Below are positions 8,182 to 19,098 of a stretch of 62,456 nucleotides of DNA, in pieces. How positions within the stretch are numbered: position 1 is the first letter of the stretch; each line of letters begins with the position of its first letter. A model generated the notes under the pieces. It was not told the origin of the DNA, did no database searches, and was given only the letters and a program-made list of their open reading frames with translations. The stretch lies in NCBI GenBank assembly GCA_016218725.1, contig JACRDB010000094.1:1-62456 (forward strand), written 5' to 3'. This DNA comes from Deltaproteobacteria bacterium (GTDB taxonomy: Bacteria > Myxococcota_A > Polyangia > Polyangiales > Ga0077539). Made by a program: the position numbers and the translations under genes.

Positions 8182-9915
8182 TTACTCGATGAGGGTCTTG
8201 TCGTCATGGCTGACCTCGACGCGGGCGGGCGACAGGTGCCGGAGGTAGAAGGCCTGGTCCAGGCCGTCCACCAGGGTGTCCAGGTAGGGCGAGCGCGAGG
8301 GGTCCGAGTCCCCGTCCACCGCGAGCGTGGCGTCGAAGACCCGCCCGAGGCCCGACGGAGAGGTCACCGCGTGGTACGAGAAGCCGCCGGGGCGCCCGCG
8401 GCGGAAGGGGTCGCTGGTGAAGCGCGTCCCGCCGATGGCCCGGATCGCGTGGAGGGGGAAATCCTGCGTGAGGATGTTGTACCCGAGGTCGCACCCCACG
8501 AGGTTGGCGTACGTGGACACGATGGACGCGCAGTCCGAGCAGTTCACCGTGGCGCCGTTGTCCCTCGCCAGGAAGGCCGAGAGGTCGAAGCGCCCGCCGT
8601 CGAAGCCCTCGCCGGTGTAGTCCGTGTAGGCGCTGGCGCCCTGCACGGTGTCGTACCCGAGGCCGAGCTCCCGGTGCACGCCCCGCACCACCCGCGAGGC
8701 CACCTCCAGCGGGTCCCGGGTGGCGCCCCCGACCCAACCGGTGACAGCGTCCGCCACGGCCACCCAGGCCGCGTAGGGCGCGCGGGTCGTGCGCGCCACG
8801 GTCTGCGGCCCCAGGAGCCCGTACGCCCGCAGGGCCAGGGTCTCCGCGCCAAGCTCTCGCCACGCGCCGTCAGCGCCGCGGGCGTCGTAGCGCACCTTCA
8901 CCGCGAGCTCGTAGCGGCCGACCTGGGGCGCCGGCGAGGCCGCCCAGCGGAAGGCCCCGGCGCCTCCGTCGGTGACCATCACGTCCGCGGCGGCGCTCAG
9001 GCCGTCAACCCGCGCCCTCAGGGGCACCGCCGCGCCCTCCACCCGGCCGAAGGTGAGCGCCAGCTCCGGCCGCCCCCCGGCCTGGAGCGCGAAGGGGAGG
9101 TTGTACCCGCTCGTGGCCACGGCGCCCGCGCCGTCCATCGGCGGCGTGGAGAGGTCACTCCACACCAGCGGGAGGGCGCGCTGGAGCGCGCTGGTGTTGG
9201 CGCCCCTGGACAGCACCGGGCGCGTCACCGCCGCCACCCAGTAATTGCGCGCGAGGCCCCCGGCGCGGTGCCACAACAGCGGCAGGCGCACACCGTCCCC
9301 GGCGTTCACCTGGGCCTGGAGAACGCCCACCCGAAGCACCACGAGGCTCGCCTCGCGGGTCGCGTGGACGCCCGCCAGGGCGCAGCCGTAGCGGGCCTCC
9401 ACGGTGATCGGGCCGGGCTCCAAGGGCCGCGCCTGGGCGGTGCCGTCCCAGGCGAGCTCCAGGGCGCTCCCGGGGCTCAGGTCCTCGCGGGTGAGGAGCG
9501 CGGCCAGGGCGGTGCCCCCGCGGCGCACGGTCACCGTCAGCGGGTGGAGCTCGCCCGGCGCCCGACCGGCGTCGTCCACGCGCACGCGCACGCGCGCGGG
9601 GGAGCCCTCCGAGAGCCGCGGGTCCACCGCGGGCGAGAGCACCTCCAGGGTCACCGTGGGCATGCAACGCGCGGCGGAGTCGCTCGTTGCGTCGGCGCGG
9701 GCGTCGGGGTTCGCGTCCGCAGCCCTCGCGTCCGTGGCGGTGGCGTCGCGCCCGGCGTCACTCCGAGCGTCGCGCCCGGCGTCCCGGCGGTGGCTCTCCT
9801 GGCCGCTGGTGGACAGCGTAGAACCCAGCGGGTCGTCGGATGTAGGTGCGCAACCCCCCGCGCCCGCAAGGGAAAACAAGCACCCGAGCGCGGTGATGGA
9901 GCGAGAGGGACGCAC
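8182..9915 (-). CDS. Transglutaminase-like lipoprotein
   Basis: 577-aa predicted lipoprotein. The GTG start at 9915 gives MRPSRS then a hydrophobic stretch ending LAGAGGC; a TTG at 9936 would extend it by seven residues. An Arg/Asp/Ala-rich low-complexity spacer follows, then two or three beta-sandwich regions. The last 150 residues have the papain/transglutaminase order Cys-His-Asp: C462 in NCSDCASIVSTYANLVG, H515 in GGFSYHAV and D528 in GRVFDATL. This suggests an envelope protein crosslinker, peptidase or a non-catalytic relative; substrate unknown. It lies between the membrane-anchored 608-aa protein (40 nt upstream) and the small secreted protein (one base downstream). Confidence 0.75.
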   Translation of the reverse strand: MRPSRSITALGCLFSLAGAGGCAPTSDDPLGSTLSTSGQESHRRDAGRDARSDAGRDATATDARAADANPDARADATSDSAARCMPTVTLEVLSPAVDPRLSEGSPARVRVRVDDAGRAPGELHPLTVTVRRGGTALAALLTREDLSPGSALELAWDGTAQARPLEPGPITVEARYGCALAGVHATREASLVVLRVGVLQAQVNAGDGVRLPLLWHRAGGLARNYWVAAVTRPVLSRGANTSALQRALPLVWSDLSTPPMDGAGAVATSGYNLPFALQAGGRPELALTFGRVEGAAVPLRARVDGLSAAADVMVTDGGAGAFRWAASPAPQVGRYELAVKVRYDARGADGAWRELGAETLALRAYGLLGPQTVARTTRAPYAAWVAVADAVTGWVGGATRDPLEVASRVVRGVHRELGLGYDTVQGASAYTDYTGEGFDGGRFDLSAFLARDNGATVNCSDCASIVSTYANLVGCDLGYNILTQDFPLHAIRAIGGTRFTSDPFRRGRPGGFSYHAVTSPSGLGRVFDATLAVDGDSDPSRSPYLDTLVDGLDQAFYLRHLSPARVEVSHDDKTLIE

Positions 9916-9955
9916 GGCGCCAGAGGCCCAGAGCAAGCCCCGTACCGCTCGGCCG

Positions 9956-11782
9956 TCAGAGCGTCTCGAAGCGCCGGCCGCCGTCGCTGGACCCGAGGAG
10001 CCACGCGAAGGCGGTGCTCTCCACGCGGGCCGTGGGGCGGTTGGCGTTGGGGTTCTCCGGCGTGGGGCGGGCGCCCGGCGCGGGAGGCACCCACACCGTG
10101 CGGTTGCGCACGCCCTCCACCAGGAGCGTCAGCCGCGCGCCCTCGGCCTGGGCGCTCACGCGGGAGAGCACCAGGGTGAAGCGCTCGGGCCACTCCAGGA
10201 GCGTGGCCATGCCTTGACTCGTCCAGGCTCCGCCCCGGCGCGGTTGGAGGAAGGTCCGGAGCGACCCCCGCGAGGACACCGTGGCCAGCACCCCGTCGGG
10301 GTGCAGCGTCAGCGCCTGGACCCGCGCCTCGGGGCCGGGCACCAACGGCTCCAGGAGCCTCGGCACGACCCCGCGCTCGTCGAAGTCCGTGAGGTACCAG
10401 CCCCCGCGGGCGGTGGTCGGGTCCGTGCCCACCAGCACCCTGCGGGCGTCACACTGCACGCCCACGGCGCGGTCCCGAGGCCACACCCCCGTGGTGGAAG
10501 CCCGCGCGATGCGCCGCCCTTCGACCCGGAGGGTCGTGAGCGCATGCTCGGACAGCACGATCAGGTACCGCGCGTCCCCGGCGGCGCAGGTGGAGATCCT
10601 GGCGGCGGAGGCGTCCACCGCGTCGGTCATCACCTCCGGGCTCCGGAGCGGCTCGACGGGCTCCGGGAGGCTCGTGCCGTCGGGACGCACCAGGCGCTGC
10701 ACCAGCGCCGCGTCATCCAACCGAGGCACCAGCATGCTCACCCTCCAGCCCGGCCCCAGGGCCGTGACCTCCGGCGCAAAGACCGCGGCCAGGACGCTCT
10801 CCGCGGGCCCCACCCGCGCCCCCCGGTCCGGCGCCCAGGCGAAGGGCCCGTCCGACGGGCCCGTGTAGAGCGTCACCGTTCCCCCGTCCTGGACCAGGAG
10901 CGCGCGGCGCGAGGGCGACACCTCCAGGGACCAGCCGTCAAAGGTCCCAGCGCCGCTCCGGAGCGCGTCGGGAAAGGGCAGGAGCGCCGTGGCCGTGGCC
11001 ATCCTGGGCCCGTCGTCGGTCTCCACCCTCACGGCGCCGTCGCGAGGGGGCTCCAGCCAGGGGACCCCGGGGCCCACGACCACGTCACGGAACGAGCGCC
11101 CATCGGCCTCGTAGCGGTGCACCATCCCGTCCCGGGCCGAGCGGTAGCTCAGCGCGTCCGCCGAGGCCAGCACGGGCCGCTCCCAGGTGGGGTCCAGGGG
11201 CCTCCACCGCGGCAGGGGTGGGAGCACCGGCGCCACCAGGTCCGTCGCGGCGCGACCATAGACATCCCAGTGGGCCTCGGCGCCCGGGGACATGGCCCTC
11301 ACGGCCACCAGCAGCGCCGCAAGGCTCCGGGCCAGGGACTCGTCCTCGGCGACGTCCAGCCGGCGCTCGGGCGTCGCGCCCCGGTCGGACAGGAGCCGCG
11401 CGAGGCTCCGGGCCACGCCCGCGGAGCCCTCCGGCGCCGTGGGGGAGTCCTCCAGCCTGCGGGCCACCCGGTCTGCCAGCGGCGCGCAGCGGCGGAACCA
11501 GCCCTCGGCCTGGGGCCGGGTCGTCAGGAGGCGCACCTGCGCGGCCAGGCGCCCGGCCCAGAGCTCCTGCACCTGAGGGGCGTTGTCCCCGGTGAGCAGG
11601 CTCCACGCGCTAGGGCCCACCACGCAGCGCGTGAGGCGCAGGGCGTCCTCGGCGATGGGCCCGTCCCGGCGCTCCACCGTGCGCTCGTGGCGCTCCCAGC
11701 CCCGCGCCGCGAGCACGCCCAGCGCGACGAGCCCGAAGAACGCCAGGGTCCCGCGGGACGGCCGCGCTTGGATCAACGCCAT
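9956..11782 (-). CDS. Membrane-anchored beta-propeller-like protein A
   Basis: 608-aa protein with one N-terminal membrane helix (about residues 12-27) followed by WERHERTVERR, so probably anchored with its bulk outside. An alpha-helical section to about residue 185 contains RCVVGPSAWSLLTG and RCAPLADRVARRL; the remainder is strand-rich with repeated short blades and ends in an Asp-box-like SSDGGRRFETL. It is paralogous to the gene immediately upstream (same helix, RC..G......LLG motif and terminal S..DGGR). No catalytic motif seen. Function unknown; gene order suggests envelope work alongside the transglutaminase-like lipoprotein. Confidence 0.75.
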   Translation of the reverse strand: MALIQARPSRGTLAFFGLVALGVLAARGWERHERTVERRDGPIAEDALRLTRCVVGPSAWSLLTGDNAPQVQELWAGRLAAQVRLLTTRPQAEGWFRRCAPLADRVARRLEDSPTAPEGSAGVARSLARLLSDRGATPERRLDVAEDESLARSLAALLVAVRAMSPGAEAHWDVYGRAATDLVAPVLPPLPRWRPLDPTWERPVLASADALSYRSARDGMVHRYEADGRSFRDVVVGPGVPWLEPPRDGAVRVETDDGPRMATATALLPFPDALRSGAGTFDGWSLEVSPSRRALLVQDGGTVTLYTGPSDGPFAWAPDRGARVGPAESVLAAVFAPEVTALGPGWRVSMLVPRLDDAALVQRLVRPDGTSLPEPVEPLRSPEVMTDAVDASAARISTCAAGDARYLIVLSEHALTTLRVEGRRIARASTTGVWPRDRAVGVQCDARRVLVGTDPTTARGGWYLTDFDERGVVPRLLEPLVPGPEARVQALTLHPDGVLATVSSRGSLRTFLQPRRGGAWTSQGMATLLEWPERFTLVLSRVSAQAEGARLTLLVEGVRNRTVWVPPAPGARPTPENPNANRPTARVESTAFAWLLGSSDGGRRFETL

Positions 11783-11819
11783 GGTGAGCCCCGGACCCTA
11801 GCACGCGCCCGGGTCCCCT

Positions 11820-13673
11820 TCACGGGCGCTCCCAGGTGCGTCCGCCGTCCAGGGAGCTCGTCACCCGGAGCTCGTCCCGCGCGCTCACGGCGAGCACCAC
11901 CCGCGCGGAGTCCCCGAAGAGCCCCAGGTCCGTCACGGTCCCTCCAGGGTCCTCGCCCTGGGCGTCCCAGAGCACCACCTCGGGGCCCCACCCGGCAGCC
12001 CCTCGGTCCAGCCTCGCCACGGACACCACGGGCCCGGCGGCGCGCGCCCGGAGCGCCGCCCCGTCCGGCGTCAGCACGAACACCAGCGGCCACTCGGGGT
12101 GCGAGACCCGTTGCCCCGAAGCGCTGCGGGTCTCGTGCCCCCCGAGGCCCGCGGGCTCCGGCGCCAGCACCGCGGGGAGCGCCTCGCACCGTGGGCCCTC
12201 GGCGTCCGCGCCGCAGCGCCACAGGGGGCTCCCGCGGGGCCGCTCCTGGCCGTAGGCGAGCACCTCGTCCCCGCAGCGCACCGTGAGCTCCTCGCCGTAG
12301 GCCCCGCGGCTCCTCGGAGCGCGCAGGACCTCCCGCACGCGACCGCCCTCCACCACCCCCGCCAGCCAGCGGTCCCTCCCCGCCGCGAAGAGCCACAGCC
12401 CCGAGCGGCTCGCGCACAGCCCCAGGCCAGGGCGCCGGCCGGCCACCGCCCAGTCCTCTGGCATGACAACTCGATTGACCACACCGCGGGCGTTCGCGGT
12501 CACCCTGGCGACACGCACACTACGCTGACCATTCAAGGGTCTGTCGAGCCATGCCGCCACCAGGGAGGTGCCGTCAGTGGTCAATGCAATAGACGGTCTT
12601 GGGGCGCTCTGGGAGGGGCCCCGGGGAGGGAGGGCGGGGCCCAGGGGGGCGGCCTGCGGGGCCTGGCGCGGGGCCGCTCGCCAGAGCACCGGGGCCTCGT
12701 CTTCGACGGCGGAGAGCACCCAGGGGACGGCCCCGACGAGCTGGGCTTCGACGGCCAGGAGCCTGAGGTCCACGCCGAGGCCCGGGGGCAGGGTGATGTT
12801 CCCGCGGAGCGTGGTGCTCGCGGGGCCCTCGACGACGACCAGGGTGCGCTGGGCGCGGCCTGTGGCGGGCTGCTCGACGCGCACGAGGTGGTCGCCGACG
12901 GTGTGCCACTGGAGGGCGCCCTCGTTGGGGACGACCTCCTGGGAGAGCGCTCCGGGCAGGAGCCTCACGCGGGAGAACGTAGGCGGAGGGGTCCCGACCA
13001 GGAAGCGCGCGGGGGTGCCGCTCGGGAGAAATACCGCCCCGGGCAGGGGGAGGAGGAGCGTGGGGGCGGGGCGCCAGGGCCCCGGGGCCACGGGCCCCGA
13101 GATCCCCTGGGCCACCGGCCCCGAGATCCCCTGGGCCACGGGCCCGGAGGACCCGCGGGAGGCGCTCCCCGCGGGGGCCCCGTCCGTGGCGAGCTGGAGC
13201 TCCGCGTGGGTGGCTACCAGGTGTTCGGCGAGGGCGGCGAAGTCCTCCGAGGGGTCTCCGGCGCGGGCCTGCCAGACGGCGCCCACGCGCCCGAGGGCGG
13301 CGGTGAGGGCGCGGGCGCGGGACTCCAGGAGGGTGCCTGCGGCGTTGGGGGCGCGGGTGTTCTCCAGCTCCGGGGCGTGGACGGCGAGGCCCCGGGCGAG
13401 GGGCACGCAGCGGTCGAGCCAGGTGGTGCTGGGCTCGAGCGAGGTCCCGAGGGCCAGGGCCCGGAGGCGCCGGCGGGTGGCGCTCACGCTCCCGAGGAGC
13501 CTGGGCGCGTCGGCCCCGAGGGCGCAGCGGGCGAGGGCCGCAAAGCGCGCGTGCTCCGAGCGCTCCGCGGCGCGGGCGGCGTGGCGGCGCCAGGACTCCA
13601 GGCCATACACGAAGGTGCCCGTGACGCTCAGGGCGAACCACAACCGCCAGGACGGCCTCGCCCGGGTTCGCAT
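11820..13673 (-). CDS. Membrane-anchored beta-propeller-like protein B
   Basis: 617-aa paralogue of the downstream gene (37-nt gap): an N-terminal membrane helix (about 10-25), helical section with RCALGADAPRLLGS and RCVPLARGLAVHAPE, then strand-rich C-terminal two-thirds ending in an Asp-box-like SSLDGGRTWERP. Unlike its partner it carries a linker of tandem octapeptides GPVAQGIS (about residues 180-200), encoded by 24-bp repeats at about 13086-13150. The ATG at 13673 is preceded by glgP, whose stop is 44 nt away. Function unknown. Confidence 0.75.
   Translation of the reverse strand: MRTRARPSWRLWFALSVTGTFVYGLESWRRHAARAAERSEHARFAALARCALGADAPRLLGSVSATRRRLRALALGTSLEPSTTWLDRCVPLARGLAVHAPELENTRAPNAAGTLLESRARALTAALGRVGAVWQARAGDPSEDFAALAEHLVATHAELQLATDGAPAGSASRGSSGPVAQGISGPVAQGISGPVAPGPWRPAPTLLLPLPGAVFLPSGTPARFLVGTPPPTFSRVRLLPGALSQEVVPNEGALQWHTVGDHLVRVEQPATGRAQRTLVVVEGPASTTLRGNITLPPGLGVDLRLLAVEAQLVGAVPWVLSAVEDEAPVLWRAAPRQAPQAAPLGPALPPRGPSQSAPRPSIALTTDGTSLVAAWLDRPLNGQRSVRVARVTANARGVVNRVVMPEDWAVAGRRPGLGLCASRSGLWLFAAGRDRWLAGVVEGGRVREVLRAPRSRGAYGEELTVRCGDEVLAYGQERPRGSPLWRCGADAEGPRCEALPAVLAPEPAGLGGHETRSASGQRVSHPEWPLVFVLTPDGAALRARAAGPVVSVARLDRGAAGWGPEVVLWDAQGEDPGGTVTDLGLFGDSARVVLAVSARDELRVTSSLDGGRTWERP
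13086..13150. repeat. 24-bp in-frame tandem repeat, about 2.7 units
   Basis: Two adjacent 24-bp units differ at one base and a partial third follows. They encode GPVAQGIS-type octapeptides in the linker of the 617-aa membrane-anchored protein. The multiple-of-three unit keeps the frame, so copy number could vary by slippage without breaking the gene. Confidence 0.7.
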
Positions 13674-13690
13674 CGCGCGGGAGTGTGTCC

Positions 13691-13707
13691 CGCGGGCTAC
13701 GCCCGCG
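13691..13707. other. Hairpin between glgP and downstream gene
   Basis: A perfect 7-bp GC stem (cgcgggc/gcccgcg) with loop tac sits ten bases after the glgP stop in the 44-nt gap. No T-run follows. It could attenuate expression of the downstream genes or protect the glgP mRNA end; it could also be chance in such GC-rich DNA. Confidence 0.25.
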
Positions 13708-13717
13708 CAAGGCCGGG

Positions 13718-16207
<2,490 letters not shown>

Positions 16208-16213
16208 CAAACA

Positions 16214-16234
16214 CCCTCCGAGGGGTCCGGAGGG
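16214..16234 (-). promoter_or_regulatory. Hairpin sequestering the glgP ribosome-binding site
   Basis: On the glgP strand the leader reads ccctccg, 7-nt loop, cggaggg, then tgtttg and the ATG. The 7-bp all-but-one GC stem pairs exactly the Shine-Dalgarno with an anti-SD sequence, so the folded mRNA would hide the ribosome-binding site. The rest of the 236-bp gap to the divergent secreted-protein gene (16235-16443) shows no other clear element. Confidence 0.5.
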
Positions 16235-16443
16235 TACCACGGCCAAGGCGCCTCCCGGGCGGGGAGAAAATCGTCCCGGGGGTCGCTTTTCGCGTCCAGG
16301 GGTGAACAAAACCCGTGGGAGTGACGTAGAACCCCCCGCGGAGCCACGGGACGCCCTGAACCTAAGGGGGCTCGTGTGGCCTCCGACGATCCCCCGGCGG
16401 GGGCACAAAGCCCCCACGGGTCACCATTTCGGAGGGAGTCTCA

Positions 16444-16950
16444 ATGAATACGTCGAAGGTACTGAGCACGGTGGGTCTCCTGGGCGCGCTTGCGGTGTCA
16501 GGGTACGGGAGCCAGTTGACCGCCCAGGGGGCGCTCCAGGTCGGGGGGCGCACCGCCAATTTCGGGGTCCACGCGCTCTCGCCGGGCTTCATGCCGGATC
16601 CTCGGCACATCAACATCGTGTCCGGTGGCAACATCGACGCTCGCGGGCTGGGCCTGGGCCCGGGCTGCGTGGGCTGGGTCACCCGCCAGCCCGACGCGAT
16701 CATCCGTCTGAGCGGCAACTCCCCGAACCTCCGGGTGTACGTCACCGCCGCGTCCGACACCACGCTCCTGGTGAACACCGCCAACGGCCAGTGGCGCTGC
16801 AACGACGACTCCTACGGCGGCACCAACCCCACCGTGGACCTCACCGGCGCGGGCCCCGGCCAGTACGACGTCTGGGTGGGCTCCTACCGCAACGGCGACC
16901 AGGCCCGAGGGCAGCTCCACATCACCGAGCTCAGCTCCAACCACCCGTAA
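16444..16950 (+). CDS. Secreted PPC-like beta-sandwich protein
   Basis: 168-aa exported protein: signal peptide MNTSKVLSTVGLLGALAVSGYGS, then one domain similar to bacterial pre-peptidase C-terminal (PPC)-like modules: GCVGWVTRQPDAIIRLSG, RVYVTAASDTTLLVNTANG, CNDDSYGGTNPTVDL and GQYDVWVGSY. Such domains are usually fused to secreted peptidases; here it stands alone, suggesting an adhesive or binding role. A strong Shine-Dalgarno (ggaggg at 16431) lies seven bases before the ATG. Divergent from glgP and followed 88 bp later by a small basic-protein gene. Confidence 0.82.
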   Translation: MNTSKVLSTVGLLGALAVSGYGSQLTAQGALQVGGRTANFGVHALSPGFMPDPRHINIVSGGNIDARGLGLGPGCVGWVTRQPDAIIRLSGNSPNLRVYVTAASDTTLLVNTANGQWRCNDDSYGGTNPTVDLTGAGPGQYDVWVGSYRNGDQARGQLHITELSSNHP

Positions 16951-17037
16951 ATACTACGGTTTTCGCCCTCTCTGGGAGCCCCGGGCGTGGTCCGGGGCTT
17001 GAAGTCCGGGCCGCGATGCGCTAGCACGCCGCCCACC

Positions 17038-17214
17038 ATGGGTGTACCGCAAGATCCCCGAGCCCGAGCCCGAGAGAAGCGTCGTCGGTTCCAGAAGGAG
17101 CTGCGCCTGCTGCGCGCCAAGGCCGCCAAGGCCACGGCCACCGCCACGGACCCGTCGGCGAGCCCGACCCCGACCCCGGCCACGACCTCCGGCGCGGCGT
17201 CCAGCGCGAGCTGA
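17038..17214 (+). CDS. Small basic protein with Ala/Thr/Pro tail
   Basis: 58-aa reading frame: a basic N-terminal half (RAREKRRRFQKELRLLRAKAAK, predicted helix) and a low-complexity tail of Thr/Ala/Ser/Pro. The ATG follows cgcccacc; no convincing Shine-Dalgarno. The basic half suggests RNA or ribosome association, and the low-complexity tail echoes the N-terminal extension of the S21 protein at 29000. The stop is four bases from the convergent crotonase stop, which supports a real gene end. May also be spurious; short length limits confidence. Confidence 0.45.
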   Translation: MGVPQDPRARAREKRRRFQKELRLLRAKAAKATATATDPSASPTPTPATTSGAASSAS

Positions 17215-17218
17215 CCGT

Positions 17219-18055
17219 TCAGGTCCCGCGGAACACCGGCGGGCGCTTCTCCACAAAGGCCGCGAAGGCCTCTTGAAGGTCCAGCGACGGCAGGAAGGCC
17301 GCGTTCCAGAGCGCGACCAGCGCGAGGTTCTCGCGCGTCTGGGCCTCGACCCGGGCGTTGAGCACCTGCTTGACGCCCTGCACCGTGAGGGGCGCGTTGG
17401 CCGCGATCCGCGAGGCCAGCGAGAGCGCCCTGGCGGTGAGCGCCTCGGGGGTCTCGCACACGTCGTTGACGAGCCCGATGCGCAGGGCCCTCGCGGCGTC
17501 CACGTCGTCCCCGGAGAGGCACAGCTCCCGGGCGACCCCTTCGCCCACCAGGAGCGGGAGCCGGGCCAGGGTGCCCACATCGGCCACCATGGCGAGGCGC
17601 GTCTCGCGCACGCTGAAGCGCGCGTCGGCGGTGCAGAGCCGCACGTCGCACGCGGTGATGAGGTCCACGCCGCCGCCGAGGCACCAGCCCCGGACGGCGG
17701 CGATGACGGGCTTGCGGCACCGGGCCACGGCGGTGATGGCCCCCTGCATCCTGGTGATCACCGCCAGGAGCTCGGTCCGCGCCGCGGGGCCCGCGCCGGG
17801 GTCCAGGAGCGGCGCGAGCTCGGCCCCCATGGCCGTGAGGTCCAGCCCGTAGGAGAAGTGCTCCCCGTCGGAGTCCAGCACCACGGCCCGCACCGCGGGG
17901 TCCTCGTCGAGGCGCCCGAAGAGCCCGGGCAGCTCGCGCCAGAAGTCGGGCCCCATCCGCGGGGCCTTGCCCGAGGCACGGAGCCTCACCCGCGCCACGG
18001 GGCCCTCCCGCTCCACCGTCGCGCAGGCCCACGAATCGTTCTGTGTCGCTTCCAT
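17219..18055 (-). CDS. Enoyl-CoA hydratase/isomerase family (dienoyl-CoA isomerase-like)
   Basis: 278-aa crotonase-fold enzyme. Oxyanion-hole segments SYGLDLTAM and KPVIAAVRGWCLGGGVDLITACD are present. The stretch RLAMVADVGTLARLP closely resembles the active-site region of delta3,5-delta2,4-dienoyl-CoA isomerases (ECH1 type), where an Asp in ADVGTLQRLP is catalytic, so isomerisation of unsaturated acyl-CoA in beta-oxidation is the best guess; a plain enoyl-CoA hydratase is the alternative. Length is normal. Starts 62 bp from the divergent ArsR gene. Confidence 0.85.
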   Translation of the reverse strand: MEATQNDSWACATVEREGPVARVRLRASGKAPRMGPDFWRELPGLFGRLDEDPAVRAVVLDSDGEHFSYGLDLTAMGAELAPLLDPGAGPAARTELLAVITRMQGAITAVARCRKPVIAAVRGWCLGGGVDLITACDVRLCTADARFSVRETRLAMVADVGTLARLPLLVGEGVARELCLSGDDVDAARALRIGLVNDVCETPEALTARALSLASRIAANAPLTVQGVKQVLNARVEAQTRENLALVALWNAAFLPSLDLQEAFAAFVEKRPPVFRGT

Positions 18056-18117
18056 TGTCCGGCACCCCGAGGCACACTGTGCGCCCTCGCGGCGCGCAGC
18101 CGTGAGGGCACCCTACC

Positions 18118-18465
18118 ATGACCTCCAGCAAGCCCATGGCCGAGTGTTGCCCGCCCCCTGCGGAGGACTCTCCGGACCTGCGGCCGGTGGAGGGCTCCGC
18201 GGCGGACGAGGAGCTGGCGCAGCTGGCCAAGGCCCTGGGGCACCCGGCCAGGGTGCGCATCCTGCGGATCCTGGTGCGCCGCGAGGCGTGCATCTGCGGG
18301 GACATCGTGGAGGAGCTGCCGCTGGCGCAGTCCACGGTGTCGCAGCACCTCAAGGTGCTGAAGGACGCCGGGCTGATCCGCGGCGAGGTCGACGGCCCGA
18401 GGGTGTGCTACTGCATCGAGCCCCGCGGGCTCCGGAGGCTCAAGGCCCTGGTCGGGGGGCTGTAG
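18118..18465 (+). CDS. ArsR/SmtB-family winged-helix regulator
   Basis: 115-aa regulator. The winged helix runs from about residue 30: LAKALGHPARVRILRIL, the sensor-like ACICGDIVEELPLAQ (C58, C60 on the position used by ArsR ELCVCD sites), recognition helix STVSQHLKVLKDAGLIRGE, and a wing with CYC (C97, C99). An extra CC pair sits at residues 10-11. The cysteines suggest thiol-based sensing of arsenite, another soft metal(loid) or redox state. No metal resistance gene lies next to it; the divergent crotonase is the only obvious target. Confidence 0.87.
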   Translation: MTSSKPMAECCPPPAEDSPDLRPVEGSAADEELAQLAKALGHPARVRILRILVRREACICGDIVEELPLAQSTVSQHLKVLKDAGLIRGEVDGPRVCYCIEPRGLRRLKALVGGL

Positions 18466-18471
18466 GCGCCC

Positions 18472-18933
18472 TCAACGGTCCGCGCCGTCACCGATGGCGT
18501 CGCTCACGGCGTCGCTCACGGCGTCGGAGGCGCCGCCGTCGGCGCGGGCCTTGCCCTCGCAGAAGAGCGGGAAGCAGCCGCTGGGGCCCATCCCTCCGGG
18601 GCGGCGGCGGCACTGGGCGCCCTCACCGCACTGGGTGTCGTCCGCGCACGGGCGGGTGCAGAACGGGTCCGCCGTGGGGTCCGCGTCCACCGTGCAGAAC
18701 GGCGACGGGAAGCGGCACTGGAAGCCCCCGGGCGTGCAGAAGCGCCCCACCCCGAAGTCATTGCCCCGCTCGCAGCGCCCGCCGCAGCCCATGGGGCCCA
18801 CGCACGGCACGTCCGCGACGGCGGTGTCCGCGACCGCCGTGTCCGCCGCGCCCGCGTCCTGGGCGGAGCCCTGACCACAACCCAGCGCCAGGGCCAGGAG
18901 CCCCAGCGCCCTCAACCGAAGGAGTTCGCGCAT
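18472..18933 (-). CDS. Cysteine-rich lipoprotein, unknown function
   Basis: 153-aa predicted lipoprotein (hydrophobic leader ending LALGC). After an Asp/Ala/Thr-rich spacer (DTAVADTAVAD) it has about 12 cysteines in short loops (CGGRCERG, CTRPCADDTQCGEGAQC), ending in a tail with the repeated tripeptide SDA. Probably a disulfide-stabilised surface protein; no family recognised. Its ATG lies six bases from the left arm of the 160-bp nested palindrome, so that structure would sit in its leader RNA. Confidence 0.68.
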   Translation of the reverse strand: MRELLRLRALGLLALALGCGQGSAQDAGAADTAVADTAVADVPCVGPMGCGGRCERGNDFGVGRFCTPGGFQCRFPSPFCTVDADPTADPFCTRPCADDTQCGEGAQCRRRPGGMGPSGCFPLFCEGKARADGGASDAVSDAVSDAIGDGADR

Positions 18934-18938
18934 GGCTC

Positions 18939-19098
18939 AGAGGGTGTCCAAGTGGTTTTTCCGAGGCACTTGCGAAGAGCCGCGAGCTGGACAAGGAATG
19001 TCAACGAAGCCGTGCTGGGGGCACGGCGAGTTGACATGACGCCGGCCAGCGAAGTGGATCTGACGCAAGTGCCCGGAAAAACCACTTGGACACCCTCT
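18939..19098. repeat. 160-bp nested palindromic (MITE-like) element
   Basis: Outer arms 18939-18974 and 19064-19098 are inverted copies matching at 35 of 36 positions with one bulged base. Inner arms 18998-19015 and 19021-19037 (atgtcaac...gccgtgc / gcacggc...gttgacat) pair around a 5-nt loop tgggg. The spacers between arms pair only partly. Folded RNA on either strand would be a long cruciform-like hairpin. It exactly fills the gap between two leftward genes: its right edge touches the stop of the PHM-like gene and its left edge lies six bases from the next ATG. It may be a non-autonomous mobile element, a terminator/attenuator, or an intergenic repeat. Confidence 0.8.
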
